Assembly: GCF_000373905.1 (NCBI RefSeq)
Contig: NZ_KB892705.1
Location: 1,565,613-1,629,612, forward strand
Length of the DNA stretch: 64,000 nt
Direction of reading: 5' to 3'
From: Mycobacterium sp. 155
Lineage (GTDB): Bacteria > Actinomycetota > Actinomycetes > Mycobacteriales > Mycobacteriaceae
Both the position numbers and the translations under genes were made by a program. This document shows, piece by piece, positions 33,977 to 44,828 of this stretch; position 1 is the first letter of the stretch; each line of letters opens with the position of its first letter. The notes beneath the pieces are model-generated. The model had not been told where the DNA came from. It saw only the letters and a list, made by a program, of their open reading frames with translations, and did not search any database.

Positions 33977-35395
33977 CTAGACGTCTTCCTCGCCGATGCG
34001 GTGCACGTGGATCAGGTTTGTGGAGCCTACTGTGCCAGGAGGGGCACCTGCGACGATGACCACCAGTTCGCCGCGTTTGTACCGACCGAGTTCCAGCAAC
34101 GATTTGTCGACCTGCCGGATCATGTCGTCGGTGCTGGTCATCTGCGGGACGATGAACGTCTCGGTCCCCCAGGTCAGCGCCAGCTGGCTACGAACCTCGG
34201 GCAGCGCGGTGAACGCCAGGACCGGCAGCGGCGTATGCAGCCGCGCCAGTCGGCGGACCGTGTCCCCGGACTCGGTGAACGCGACCAGCGCCTTGGCGTC
34301 CAGCCGCTCACCGATGTCGCGCGCCGCGTACGAGATGACGCCGCGCTTGGTGCGCGGGACGTGCGTCAGCGGTGGCACGACGACAGAATTCTCCTCGACC
34401 GCATGGATGATGCGGGCCATTGTCCGCACCGTTTCCAGCGGGTACTTGCCCACCGAGGTCTCACCGGAGAGCATCACCGCGTCCGCACCGTCGAGCACCG
34501 CGTTGGCCACGTCGGATGCCTCGGCCCGAGTGGGCCGCGAACTGTCGATCATCGACTCCAGCATCTGGGTCGCGACGATGACGGGTTTGGCGTTCTCCCT
34601 TGCCATCTGGATCGCGCGCTTCTGCACGAGAGGCACTTCCTCCAGCGGCAGTTCCACACCCAGATCACCGCGGGCCACCATGATCGCGTCGAATGCCAGC
34701 ACGATCGCCTCGAGGTTCTCGACGGCCTCGGGCTTTTCCAGCTTGGCGATCACCGGAACCCGACGGCCGGCGCGGTCCATCACCTCGTGCACCAGCTCGA
34801 CATCGGCTGGCGAGCGCACAAACGACAGGGCGACCAGGTCGACGCCGAGCTGCAGCGCGAACTCCAAGTCTTTGATGTCTTTTTCCGACAGTGCCGGGGC
34901 CGAGACATTCATGCCGGGCAGCGACATACCTTTGTTGTTGCTGACCCGGCCACCCTCGGTGACCTTGCAGATGACGTCGTTGCCTTCGATGCTCTCGACG
35001 GTCAGACCGACGTTGCCGTCGTCGACAAGTACCCGATCCCCCGGTGCCGCGTCCTCGGCCAGTCGCTTGTAGGTAGTCGACACCCGGTCATGGGTTCCGG
35101 CGCAGTCGTCGACGGTGATCCGCACAGTCTCGCCGGTCGCCCAGACCGTCGGCCCATCGGCGAAGCGACCGAGGCGGATCTTCGGTCCTTGCAAGTCGGC
35201 GAGGATACCGACGGCCTGACCGGTGATGTCGGAGGCTGCCCGTACCCGACGGTAGGCGGCCTCGTGATCCGAATAGTCGCCGTGGCTGAAGTTCAGCCGA
35301 GCGACATCCATGCCAGCTTCCACCAGCAATCTGACGACGTCTTCAGTGCCGGTAGCCGGACCAAGGGTACAAACGATCTTCGCGCGTCTGTTCAC
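33977..35395 (-). CDS. pyk: Pyruvate kinase
   Basis: Final glycolytic step: phosphoenolpyruvate plus ADP gives pyruvate and ATP. The 472 residues show RRAKIVCTLGPATGTED, VARLNFSHGDYSDHE, the catalytic lysine region VIAKLEKPEAVENL, the metal-binding segment MVARGDLGVELPLE and SRPTRAEASDVANAVLDGADAVMLSGET. The C-terminal allosteric domain is complete and ends with GSTNLIHVHRIG. Length and residues match M. tuberculosis PykA (Rv1617). The ATG starts immediately before the first conserved strand; 27 bp separate it from gltD upstream. Confidence 0.95.
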   Translation of the reverse strand: MNRRAKIVCTLGPATGTEDVVRLLVEAGMDVARLNFSHGDYSDHEAAYRRVRAASDITGQAVGILADLQGPKIRLGRFADGPTVWATGETVRITVDDCAGTHDRVSTTYKRLAEDAAPGDRVLVDDGNVGLTVESIEGNDVICKVTEGGRVSNNKGMSLPGMNVSAPALSEKDIKDLEFALQLGVDLVALSFVRSPADVELVHEVMDRAGRRVPVIAKLEKPEAVENLEAIVLAFDAIMVARGDLGVELPLEEVPLVQKRAIQMARENAKPVIVATQMLESMIDSSRPTRAEASDVANAVLDGADAVMLSGETSVGKYPLETVRTMARIIHAVEENSVVVPPLTHVPRTKRGVISYAARDIGERLDAKALVAFTESGDTVRRLARLHTPLPVLAFTALPEVRSQLALTWGTETFIVPQMTSTDDMIRQVDKSLLELGRYKRGELVVIVAGAPPGTVGSTNLIHVHRIGEEDV

Positions 35396-35422
35396 GGATT
35401 CAGAGCATAGTCGTTAATCGAT

Positions 35423-36925
35423 TCAGACGACGGCCAGCGGCAGAGCACCGGGACGCACCGGCGCGGGCAGGTCAGAGTCACCCATCAGATAGGCGTCCAC
35501 CGCATGCGCTGCGCTGCGGCCTTCGGCGATGGCCCACACCACCAACGAGGCCCCGCGGTGTGCGTCACCACAGACGAATACCCCCGGTGCATCGGTCTGC
35601 CAGTCCGAACCGCACGACAACGCGCCGCGCCGGTTGAGCCGCAGGCCGACATCGTCGAGCAATGCCATGTGCTCGACACCCTCGAATCCGATCGCCAACA
35701 AGGCCAGGTCGCACGGAATCTCCAGTGATTCGCCGACCGGGGTGATCTGTCGTCGGCCTTCGGCGTCGCGGGTGACCCGCACCTCGGCGATCTCCAGCGC
35801 CCGCAGGTGCCCTTCCTCGTCGCCGACGAACCGCTGGACTGCCACCTCGAAGTGACGGGCTCCGCCCTCCGCGTGCGCCGGTGACGTTCGTAACACCAGC
35901 GGCCACGTCGGCCACGGGGAGAGAGAAATGTCACGCATTTCGGGCGGTTCGGGGTTGTAGTCCAACTGGGTCACCGACTTTGCCCCTTGCCGGTGCGCGG
36001 TGCCCAGACAGTCGGCACCGGTGTCGCCGCCACCGATGATGACCACATGCCGCCCGGCGGCCGATATCGGTGACGGTCCGTCGCCTTCACATTCCCGGTT
36101 GGCCGGCACCAAGTGGTCCATCGCCAGATGCACACCCGCAAGTCCGCGTCCGGGCACGTCGTAGTCGCGGGCCCGCAGGGCGCCGACGGCCAGCACGACC
36201 GCCTGGTACCGAGCCCGCAGCTGCTCGACGGTCAGGTCGACACCGACCTCGCACTCGGTGACGAACCGGGTTCCCTCGGCCCGCATCTGAGCCAGCCGCT
36301 GATTGAGGGTCGCCTTCTCCAGCTTGTACTCGGGGATGCCGTAGCGCAGCAGCCCACCGATCCGGTCGTCGCGTTCGTAGACAGTGACATCGTGGCCGGC
36401 CCGGGTGAGTTGTTGTGCCGCAGCCAATCCCGCGGGGCCGGAGCCCACCACCGCGACACTCTTGCCGGTAGTGACGGCGGCGGGCTGCGGCTGGACCGTG
36501 CCATCCATCCAGGCTTCGTCGGCGATGGTCTGCTCGATGCGTTTGATCGTGACGCTGCCGCCGGTCTGCTCCTCGGCGATCGACAAGACGCATGCTGCCT
36601 CACAAGGCGCCGGGCACAACCGCCCGGTGAATTCCGGGAAGTTGTTGGTGGCATGCAGCCGGTTGCTGGCCGCGTCCCAGCGGCCGCGCCGCACGAGGTC
36701 ATTCCACTCCGGTATGAGGTTGCCGAGTGGGCACCCCGCAGTTCCTGAGTGGCAGAACGGGATACCGCAGTCCATGCAGCGTCGGGCCTGTTGGGACACC
36801 TCACCGGCGCGCTCGTGCGGATCCTGCTGTTCGTATACCTCACACCAGTCGCCGACGCGTTCGTCGACGGGGCGTTTGACGGCCTCGACCTTGGCTACTC
36901 GCAGGAACCCAGTTGGATCAGCCAC
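35423..36925 (-). CDS. gltD: Glutamate synthase small subunit
   Basis: NADPH-oxidising subunit that passes electrons to GltB for glutamine plus 2-oxoglutarate to two glutamates. The GTG at 36925 (500 residues) has GGAGG six bases upstream and overlaps the gltB stop by 8 nt; a start at 36955 adds an odd ten residues. Cysteine motifs for the iron-sulfur clusters are visible ([32 protein letters not shown]), then the FAD-binding [17 protein letters not shown] and the NADPH-binding [14 protein letters not shown]. It is complete, although its partner gltB in this window is not. Confidence 0.93.
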   Translation of the reverse strand: MADPTGFLRVAKVEAVKRPVDERVGDWCEVYEQQDPHERAGEVSQQARRCMDCGIPFCHSGTAGCPLGNLIPEWNDLVRRGRWDAASNRLHATNNFPEFTGRLCPAPCEAACVLSIAEEQTGGSVTIKRIEQTIADEAWMDGTVQPQPAAVTTGKSVAVVGSGPAGLAAAQQLTRAGHDVTVYERDDRIGGLLRYGIPEYKLEKATLNQRLAQMRAEGTRFVTECEVGVDLTVEQLRARYQAVVLAVGALRARDYDVPGRGLAGVHLAMDHLVPANRECEGDGPSPISAAGRHVVIIGGGDTGADCLGTAHRQGAKSVTQLDYNPEPPEMRDISLSPWPTWPLVLRTSPAHAEGGARHFEVAVQRFVGDEEGHLRALEIAEVRVTRDAEGRRQITPVGESLEIPCDLALLAIGFEGVEHMALLDDVGLRLNRRGALSCGSDWQTDAPGVFVCGDAHRGASLVVWAIAEGRSAAHAVDAYLMGDSDLPAPVRPGALPLAVV

Positions 36926-39900
36926 GGCTGGCCTCCATGATCGCGTTGTCGACATCGCGGCCCTCGGCCTTGGCCATCCGGGTGGCCTGTAGCACGCGCT
37001 GATAGTCGGTGGGCATGATCTTGGTGAATTGGGTACTGCGCCTTGGCCAATCGGACAACACCGACTTGGCCACCGTGCTGTCGGTGTGTTCGGCGTGCCG
37101 GGCCACGACTGCGTGCAGCCAGGCGAGGTCCTCGGGTTCCAGGTTCTGCAGTTGCACCATCTCGGTGTTGACTTTCGCAGGATTCAGGCCGAGCACGTAG
37201 GTGATACCCCCGGACATGCCCGCTGCCATGTTGCGCCCGGTGGGGCCCAGCACCACTACGCGGCCTCCGGTCATGTATTCACAGGCGTGGTCGCCGACCC
37301 CTTCGACAACAGCCAGCGCGCCGGAGTTACGTGCGCAGAATCGCTCCCCGACCCGGCCGCGCAAGAAGACCTCACCGGAGGTGGCCCCGTAAAGCACGGT
37401 GTTGCCGGCGATCACGTTGTCCTCTGGTAGGAACAGCACGTCGTCGGGCGGCCGGACGATGACTCGGCCGCCGGAAAGTCCCTTGCCCACATAGTCGTTG
37501 GCGTCGCCGATGAGGTCGAGAGTGACGCCGCGCGGCAGGAAGGCGCCGACCGACTGCCCGGCGGATCCGGTCAGGGTGACATGGATGGTGTCGTCGGGTA
37601 ACCCGGTGGCACCGTAACGGCGAGTCACTTCAGAACCCAGCAGGGTGCCGACAGTACGGTTGACGTTGCGGACCGGCAGTTCCAACCGGACTGGGTGGGC
37701 GTCTTCCAGAGCGCCCTCGGCAAGCTGGATCAGCGTGCGGTCCAGAGCCTGCTCCAGTCCGTGTTCTTGACCGCGCAAGCGGCGGCGCTGGGTCAGCTTG
37801 GCGCCGTGCGCGTCGGTGGGCAGCGCAAAGATCGGGCTCAGGTCCAGACCCCGGCTCTTCCAGTGCGCGACGCCCGGTACGGTGTCGAGCACCTCGGCGT
37901 GGCCGATCGCCTCGTCGATGCTGCGGAAGCCCAGTTCGGCCAAGTAACGGCGGATGTCTTCGGCGATGAAAGTGAAGAAGTTCTCCACGAACTCGGGCTT
38001 GCCGTTGAAGCGGGCTCGCAGTTCAGGATTCTGGGTCGCCACGCCGACCGGGCAGGTATCCAGGTGGCATACCCGCATCATGATGCAGCCCGCCACCACC
38101 AGCGGCGCGGTTGCGAAGCCGAACTCCTCGGCGCCGAGCAACGCCGCCACGATGACATCGCGTGCGGTGCGAAGGCCGCCGTCACACTGCACGGTAATGC
38201 GATCACGTAAACCATTGAGCACCAACGTCTGCTGTGCATCGGCCAGACCGATCTCCCACGGTGCCCCGGCATGCTTGAGCGAGGTGAGCGGCGCCGCGCC
38301 GGTACCGCCGTCATAGCCGGAGATCAGCACCACATCGGCGTGCGCCTTGGAGACGCCGGCCGCGACGGTACCGACCCCCACACTGCTGACCAGCTTGACG
38401 TGGATGCGCGCATCGGCGTTGGCATTCTTCAGGTCATGGATGAGCTGCGCGAGGTCCTCGATGGAGTAGATGTCGTGGTGCGGTGGCGGTGAGATCAGTC
38501 CGACACCAGGCGTGGAGTGCCTGGTCTTGGCGATCTCCGGGTACACCTTATATCCCGGAAGCTGGCCGCCCTCACCAGGTTTGGCGCCCTGAGCCATCTT
38601 GATCTGGATGTCCGTGGCATTGACCAGGTAGACGCTCGTGACGCCGAACCGGCCCGACGCGACCTGCTTGACCGCGCTGCGCCGGAGCGGATCGTAGAGC
38701 CGCTCGACATCTTCACCGCCCTCACCGCTGTTGGACCGGCCGCCGAGCTTGTTCATGGCGATGGCCATGGTCTCGTGCGCCTCGGCGGAGATCGAGCCGT
38801 AGCTCATCGCGCCGGTGTTGAATCTCGTGATGATCGATTCGACCGACTCGACTTCATCCAGAGGCACGCGCGCACGCAGCCCCTGCTTGAACTCGAAGAG
38901 GCCACGCAGCGTCCCACCGTCGCGCGACAGCCGGTCGACCTCCTCGGAATAGCGGGCAAATATGTCGCGCCGGCCGGTCCGGGTCGAATGCTGCAGCAAA
39001 AAAACCACTTCCGGAGTGAACAGATGCAGTTCGCCTTCCCGCCGGAACGCGTACTCGCCGCCGACCTCCAACCGGCGGTGCACACGTTCGGTCGGGTTCT
39101 CCGGGTAGGCGCAGCGATGACGCAGCTTGACTTCCTCGGCGAGCACATCCAGGCCGACACCTCCGAGCTGGCTGGTGGTGCCGGTGAAATACTCCTCCAC
39201 CAGCTGGTGGTCGAGTCCGATCGCCTCGAAAACCTGTGCCGCGGTGTAGGAGCCAACGGTGGAAATACCCATCTTGCTCATCACCTTCACCACGCCCTTG
39301 CCAAGGGCCCTGACGTAGTTGTGCACCGCGGCCGCAGGCTCGATACCGGTCAGCTCACCTTCGCGGATCAGGTCCTCGATCGACTCGAACGCCAGATAGG
39401 GGTTGACCGCGGCCGCGCCGAACCCGATGAGCATCGCGATGTGGTGGACTTCGCGGGCGTCACCACTTTCCACCACCAGGGCCACCTTCGTGCGGTCCTT
39501 GGTACGGACCAGATGGTGATGTACCGCCGACACCGCGAGCAACGATGGGATCGGCGCGCGGGTGTGGTCGGAGTCACGGTCGGAAATCACCAGGGTCCGA
39601 GCGCCGTTGGCGATCGCCTCGCTTGCCCGCAGGCGTAGGTCCTCGATCGCGTCGGCCAGTCCTTCTCCGCCGCGTTCGACCTCGTAGAGACCGCGCAACA
39701 CGGTCGAGCGCAGACCGGGATGTTCCCCGTCATCGTTGATGTGGACGATCTTGCTCAGCTCGTCGTTGTCGAGAACCGGCCACCGCAGCAGGATCTGACG
39801 GCAGGACGCGGCACCGGGCTCCAGCAGATTCTCCTCGGGCCCCATCACCCGGGACATGGAGGTGACCACTTCCTCGCGAATAGCATCCAGCGGCGGGTTG

Positions 39901-41385
39901 GTCACCTGCGCGAACAGTTCGACGAAGTAGTCATACAGCAGCCGGGACCGCGAGGAGAGCACGGCTGTCGGCGTATCGCTACCCATCGACCCGAGCGGCT
40001 CCCCGCCCGACGCCGCCATCGGAGTGAGCAGGATGCGCAGCTCTTCCTCGGTGTACCCGAAGGCGATCTGCCGCCGGACCACCGATTCGTGGTTCGGCTG
40101 CAGGCGAGTGCGATCAGGCAGGGCGGCAAGGTCCAGCAATCCTGCGTGCAGCCACTCACCGTACGGTTCGGCCTGGGCCAACTGGTCCTTGATCTCGTCG
40201 TCGGAGACGATGCGGCCCGCGATGGTGTCGACGAGGAACATCTTGCCGGGCCGCAACCGGCCCTTGGCGACGATCTCCCCCGACGGCACATCCAGCACGC
40301 CGCTTTCGCTGGCCAGGATGACGCGGTCGTCAACGGTGCGCCACCACCGGCCCGGTCGTAAGCCGTTGCGGTCCAACACCGCTCCCACCAACGACCCGTC
40401 GGTAAACGTCACGCAGGCCGGACCGTCCCACAGTTCCATGAGTGAGGAGTGGAACTGCCAGAACGGCCGTTCCGCGGGATCCATCGTGATGGCGTTCTCC
40501 CACGCCTCGGGAATCATCATCAGCACCGCATGCGGCAGGCTGCGGCCGCCGAGGTGGAGCAGTTCGAGTACCTCGTCGAACGAAGCGGAATCGGAGGCGT
40601 CGGCCGTGCCGATCGGTGACAACCGGCTCAGGTCACCGGAGATGTACGCAGTGGCGAGCTTCGCTTCGCGGGCGTACATGCGGTTGCGGTTACCGCGAAC
40701 CGTATTGATCTCGCCGTTGTGCGCGACGAACCGGAACGGGTGAGCCAGCGGCCATGATGGGAAGGTATTGGTGGAGAACCGGCTGTGCACGATCGCGATG
40801 GCACTCCGACAGTATTCGTCGCGCAGATCCGGAAAGTATTGCGGCAGCTGCACTGTCGTCAGCATGCCCTTGTAGACCATCGTGCGGCTGGACAGGGACG
40901 AAAAGTAGACGTCCGAGCGCTCGGCACGCTTTTGCAGCGGGTAGACGCGCCGGTCCAGGTGGATTCCGCCGGGCCGGGCACCCTCAACTTCGGGCGCGGC
41001 GACGAACAACTGCGCCATGTACGGCATACAGCTCAGCGCCGTTATGCCGATACCGGCACCTTCGGGGTCGACCGGCACCGCGCGCCAGCCCAGAACTTCC
41101 AGGCCTTCCTCCGCGGCGATGGTTTCGACCCGCTCGCGCGCTACCTGTCGGGCCACGGGATCCTGCGGCAGAAAACAAATTCCGGCGGCGAACGTGCTGG
41201 TGCCGTCGGCGGCGGGCGCAGGCAGAGCGAAATCCACCCCGTGGCTCAACAGTTCGACCGGCAACTGCAGCAGGATGCCTGCGCCGTCGCCCGTGAACAT
41301 CGGCGATCATCGCCACACCACAGGAATCGGCTTCGTTGGCAGGGTCGTACAAACCCTGAGCGTTCGGCAATACCGAGAAGAGCAC
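36918..41385 (-). pseudogene. gltB: Glutamate synthase large subunit, internally deleted and frameshifted
   Basis: The long frame from about 41300 to 36918 (1,460 codons) covers most of GltB: the rest of the glutaminase domain, the FMN/Fe-S synthase domain ([47 protein letters not shown]) and the C-terminal beta-helix. It begins [12 protein letters not shown]. The true start, GTG 41385 with GGAGA upstream, opens another frame encoding [23 protein letters not shown], which contains the nucleophile cysteine (CGVAM). The two frames meet at 41285-41297. About 25-27 residues normally found between HGRR and GDGAGI are missing. Both sides of the junction would carry ACGGGCGACG, so this looks like a deletion between short direct repeats. 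As written, no single protein has both the cysteine and the rest. Assembly error is possible. gltD follows intact. Confidence 0.8.
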
Positions 41386-41466
41386 GGGGATTGCATCTCC
41401 ACAGTCCGGAACATCCTGGCTCCGGGACTGCACCGGCCCGAGCATGGGTGTATCAGTGCAGGTCAG

Positions 41467-41880
41467 CTATCCGCCGACGAATGTCGGGACCAACGGGAAG
41501 CCCGGGAGGTTTCGGACCACGGTCCAAATGATGGCAGTGATCAGGATCGTGACGATGGCAGGCACCGGAAAGAGTGGCTTGCCCAGGCGCCACCGCACCA
41601 GAATCCAGGCGGCCAGTAGCGGAAGCCCCACGAGAGCGAACGCATTGTCGACGACGGCTGCACCCAGGTCTGCGTGCAGCACATCGTGCGTCATCCGCAG
41701 ACCGCCGCATGCCGGGCAGTTCCAGCCGGTGATCAGCTTGAACGGGCATGTCGGGAACAGGAATCCGGGGCGATGCGGATCGGCCACACCGGTATAGGTG
41801 ACAGCCCCGGCCAGCACGACGCCGGCGCCGAACGCACCGTAGCGCCTCGCCCTGACGCTGAGTTCCGAGCTAGGTCCCAT
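41467..41880 (-). CDS. DUF2752 membrane protein
   Basis: A 137-residue protein with three hydrophobic segments. The family signature is CPFKLITGWNCPACGGLRMTHDVLHADLGAAV near residues 48-80: two cysteine-containing turns (TCPF, CPACGG) around a conserved WxCPxCG. The paired cysteines suggest metal binding or a redox site at the membrane surface; function is unknown. The ATG at 41880 lies 11 nt inside the preceding TM2 gene, implying coupling. It corresponds by position and type to Rv1616. An 81-bp gap to gltB upstream of the broken start holds no further gene. Confidence 0.78.
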   Translation of the reverse strand: MGPSSELSVRARRYGAFGAGVVLAGAVTYTGVADPHRPGFLFPTCPFKLITGWNCPACGGLRMTHDVLHADLGAAVVDNAFALVGLPLLAAWILVRWRLGKPLFPVPAIVTILITAIIWTVVRNLPGFPLVPTFVGG

Positions 41881-42313
41881 CGCGCAGCGGACGTCCGTTC
41901 GGGTCGCGGACCTTGTCGGTGAAGATGAGGATCGCATCGATGATGCCCCAGATCCAGGCGCCGATTCCGCACGTCAGGATGCCGACGACGAGTTGGATCA
42001 CGCCCATGGTGGTGTCGCCGAGATAGATGCGGCCAATCCCCACGAGGCCGAACAAACCCAACAACTGCAGCAGCCCGGCGGTGGTCTTCGATTTGTCCGA
42101 GAACGGCTCCCCGGTCAGCGGATGACGTCCGTATGGAGCGGCCGGATCGACATACATCGGCGGCGGATAATAACCCTGGGGCTGCTGTCCGTAGCCAGGC
42201 GGCGGGTACCCGGGCGGGGGCGCATAGCCGGGCGGCGGCGGGTATCCGGCAGGCGGCGGGAACGGCGGTACCGAGCCTTCAGCACTGGCGCCGGGATCCG
42301 GGCGATCGGTCAT
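41870..42313 (-). CDS. TM2-domain membrane protein
   Basis: A 147-residue protein. A Pro/Tyr/Gly-rich N-terminus of about 70 residues (PPPPGYAPPPGYPPPGYGQQPQGYYPP) precedes the TM2 domain: TTAGLLQLLGLFGLVGIGRIYLGDTTMGVIQLVVGI, then CGIGAWIWGIIDAILIFTDKVRDPNGRPL. The GRIYLGD turn and WGIIDAI second helix are the family marks. Function is unknown. The ATG at 42313 begins the TDRPDPG segment; an upstream ATG at 42334 adds seven residues. It is 56 bp downstream of lgt and overlaps the DUF2752 gene. Confidence 0.8.
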   Translation of the reverse strand: MTDRPDPGASAEGSVPPFPPPAGYPPPPGYAPPPGYPPPGYGQQPQGYYPPPMYVDPAAPYGRHPLTGEPFSDKSKTTAGLLQLLGLFGLVGIGRIYLGDTTMGVIQLVVGILTCGIGAWIWGIIDAILIFTDKVRDPNGRPLRDGT

Positions 42314-42369
42314 GCTCTCAGCATGCCAGAACATGACCCAGCTGAGCCGCCATCATCTTCCGGCGTCGG

Positions 42370-44043
42370 TCAGCGCCGGCGTCGCCACCAACGACGGTGT
42401 TCGGGCGCTGATGCTGCCGGCGGGCTCGGGACAGCAGCGGCATCTTCTGACGCTTCGTCCTTGACCTCGGCTTCGGCCGGTTCGGCGGGCTCGTCTACTT
42501 CCGTCGGCTCCGAATCAGCCGAATCATCTTCTGCGACTTCCGATTCGGTACCCTCAGAGTCGGCTGTGTCCTCGTCCACCGACTGCTCGTCCGTCTCGGC
42601 CGCTTCGTCGACAGGCTCGGGCTCTTCGGCCGCGGGCTCGGACTCTGGCTGTTCAGTGTTGGCAGCAAGCTCGGCGGATTCGGCCTTTTCGCTTGCACTC
42701 TCGGCTGATTCGTCGGTCTCGGGTTCTTCAGTCGCTACCTCAGCGACCGAACCCTCTTCCGCGGTTGTATCCGCTTCAGTCTCGTCGTCTTCCGCCTCGG
42801 CCTCTTGCTCGCCCTGCTCGGTGACAGCGACGTCCTCGTCCTCGGCAACCACCGCATCTTCGGCTTCGAGCTCTTCGCTTGCAGCCTCCGGTGATTCCTC
42901 TTCAGGCTCGGCGCCTTCCGCAGCGTCTTCGGCGGGTGCGTCTTCGGCGGTATCAGTTTGCGGGACGATCGCCTTCAATTCGACCGCGGCGGCGGCATCG
43001 GCCCCGTCGTCCTCCGTCACCGCATCCGGATGCATGTCCTCGGAATGTTCATCGGAGACATCGTCGACAGTGTCGGAATCCCCGGCAGCCTTCGCGGCAG
43101 CCACCACACCCGTTGTGGCGGCCACACCGATCACTTCTTTGCCGAACTCGTCGATCACCGTTTCGGCGGTGTCGCCACGCCGGTGACCTGACAGCGTGGC
43201 TGGGTCCTCACGACCCTTCGGCGCCAACATGATGTAGACGACGGCGCCGATGAACACGAACGTGGAGGTGAAGGTGTTGATGCGGATACCCGCCAGGTGC
43301 GTGGCGGCGTCGCTGCGCATCAGCTCGACCCAGAATCGACCCACGCAGTACCCGGCGACATAGAGTGCGAACAACCGGCCGTGGCCGATCCGAAAACGGC
43401 GGTCCGCCCAGATCAGCAGCGCGAAAATCAGCAGGTTCCACAGCAGCTCGTAGAGGAAGGTGGGATGCACAACGGCCAGCACCGTGCCGTTGGAGACACC
43501 GTTGAGTTGATCGGGCAGGCCCGCGGCATTGCGCCGGTCGTAGATCTCCAGGCCCCACGGCAGCGTGGTGGCGCGGCCGTAAAGCTCCTGGTTGAAGTAG
43601 TTGCCGAACCGGCCGATCGCCTGGGCGAGCACGATTCCTGGTGCGATCGCGTCGGCGAACGCGGGCAACGGAATTCCGCGCCGGCGACACGCGATCCAGG
43701 CACCGACACCACCGAGCGCGACGGCACCCCAGATGCCGAGGCCGCCTTCCCAAACCTGGAAGGCTGCGGCCAGGCCTTTACCCTCGGGACCGAAGTAGGT
43801 ACGCCAGTCCGTCATCACGTGGTACAGCCGGCCCCCGACCAGACCGAAGGGGACAGCCCACAGCGCGATGTCGTAGATGACACCCGGCTCACCGCCGCGC
43901 GCCGCCCACCGTCGGTCCCCGATGACAAGCGCGGCGACGATGCCGCCGATAATGCAGAGGGCATACGCGCGGATCGGTACCGGACCCAGATGCCAGACGC
44001 CCTGAGATGGGCTGGGCAGGTACGCGAGGACAGCTGTGGTCAA
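42370..44043 (-). CDS. lgt: Prolipoprotein diacylglyceryl transferase with acidic tail
   Basis: Transfers diacylglycerol to the lipobox cysteine of lipoprotein precursors at the inner membrane. Residues 1-270 form the seven-helix Lgt core: YDIALWAVPFGLVGGRLYHVMTDW with the conserved histidine, and the signature AIGRFGNYFNQELYGRAT (Gly, Arg, Asn). Residues 290-545 are a very acidic, Glu/Ala/Asp/Ser/Thr-rich extension with repeated EE, EPE, SAE and DE units. It ends in a strongly basic cap (EHRRWWRRRR). M. tuberculosis Lgt also has a long C-terminal extension. The lipoproteins LivK and the family 3 binding protein in this window are predicted substrates. The ATG overlaps the trpA stop. Confidence 0.93.
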   Translation of the reverse strand: MTTAVLAYLPSPSQGVWHLGPVPIRAYALCIIGGIVAALVIGDRRWAARGGEPGVIYDIALWAVPFGLVGGRLYHVMTDWRTYFGPEGKGLAAAFQVWEGGLGIWGAVALGGVGAWIACRRRGIPLPAFADAIAPGIVLAQAIGRFGNYFNQELYGRATTLPWGLEIYDRRNAAGLPDQLNGVSNGTVLAVVHPTFLYELLWNLLIFALLIWADRRFRIGHGRLFALYVAGYCVGRFWVELMRSDAATHLAGIRINTFTSTFVFIGAVVYIMLAPKGREDPATLSGHRRGDTAETVIDEFGKEVIGVAATTGVVAAAKAAGDSDTVDDVSDEHSEDMHPDAVTEDDGADAAAAVELKAIVPQTDTAEDAPAEDAAEGAEPEEESPEAASEELEAEDAVVAEDEDVAVTEQGEQEAEAEDDETEADTTAEEGSVAEVATEEPETDESAESASEKAESAELAANTEQPESEPAAEEPEPVDEAAETDEQSVDEDTADSEGTESEVAEDDSADSEPTEVDEPAEPAEAEVKDEASEDAAAVPSPPAASAPEHRRWWRRRR

Positions 44044-44828
44044 GCCGAGACCCTTTGCCGAACACCGGTGGCCAGTTCTTCGGTGAGTGTGCGCACGGCG
44101 TCGAGCCCGTTGCCTAGTGCCGAGACCAGTGCCGAGCCGACGATCACACCGTCCGCGAAAGACCCGATCTCCGCCGCCTGCCGGCCCGACCGCACGCCGA
44201 GGCCGACACCGACCGGGATATCGGAGACCTCGCGGACCCGGCTCACCAATTCGGGCGCGGCGCTGGAAACGGCGTCGCGGGCGCCGGTGACACCCATAGT
44301 CGAGGCGGCGTAGACGAACCCTCGGGACGCTTGCACGGTGGCGACCAGCCGCTGCGGGGTCGACGACGGCGCGACGAGGAAGATGCGATCCAGCTGGTGG
44401 GCATCGGAGGCCGCCAGCCAGTCGTCAGCCTCCTCCGGAATGAGGTCGGGGGTGATCAGACCGTAGCCGCCCGCTGCGGCCAGATCACGCGCGAACGTGT
44501 CAACTCCCTTGCGCAGCACAGGGTTCCAGTAGGTCATCACGACCGCCCGGCCGCCGGCATTGCTGATCGCCTCCACGGCGGCCAGGGTGTCGCGGACCCT
44601 GACTCCACCGGCCAGCGCGGTTTCGGTCGCGGCAGCGATGGTGGGGCCGTCCATCCCGGGATCCGAATACGGCACACCCACTTCGACCAAATCACAACCG
44701 GATTCGACCAGTGCGGTCATCGCTGCGATCGACGTCGGCACATCGGGAAATCCGGTTGGCAGGTAGCCGATAAGGGCCGCCCGTCCTTCTGCTCGGCACC
44801 CGTTGAACAGTTCCGCCAACCGGCTCAT
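44040..44828 (-). CDS. trpA: Tryptophan synthase alpha chain
   Basis: Cleaves indole-3-glycerol phosphate to indole, which passes to TrpB. The ATG at 44828 (262 residues) overlaps the trpB stop by ATGA. The (beta/alpha)8 motifs are [19 protein letters not shown], the catalytic glutamate region [27 protein letters not shown] (Glu then Asp) and the phosphate-binding [15 protein letters not shown]. The last residues overlap the lgt start, so lgt belongs to the same translation unit. Confidence 0.95.
   Translation of the reverse strand: MSRLAELFNGCRAEGRAALIGYLPTGFPDVPTSIAAMTALVESGCDLVEVGVPYSDPGMDGPTIAAATETALAGGVRVRDTLAAVEAISNAGGRAVVMTYWNPVLRKGVDTFARDLAAAGGYGLITPDLIPEEADDWLAASDAHQLDRIFLVAPSSTPQRLVATVQASRGFVYAASTMGVTGARDAVSSAAPELVSRVREVSDIPVGVGLGVRSGRQAAEIGSFADGVIVGSALVSALGNGLDAVRTLTEELATGVRQRVSA

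Noticed and set aside
41993..43186. Plus-strand serine/alanine-rich frame of 397 codons
   Set aside because: It is the complement of the acidic lgt tail; the Ser-rich composition follows from Glu/Asp/Ala codons read backwards.
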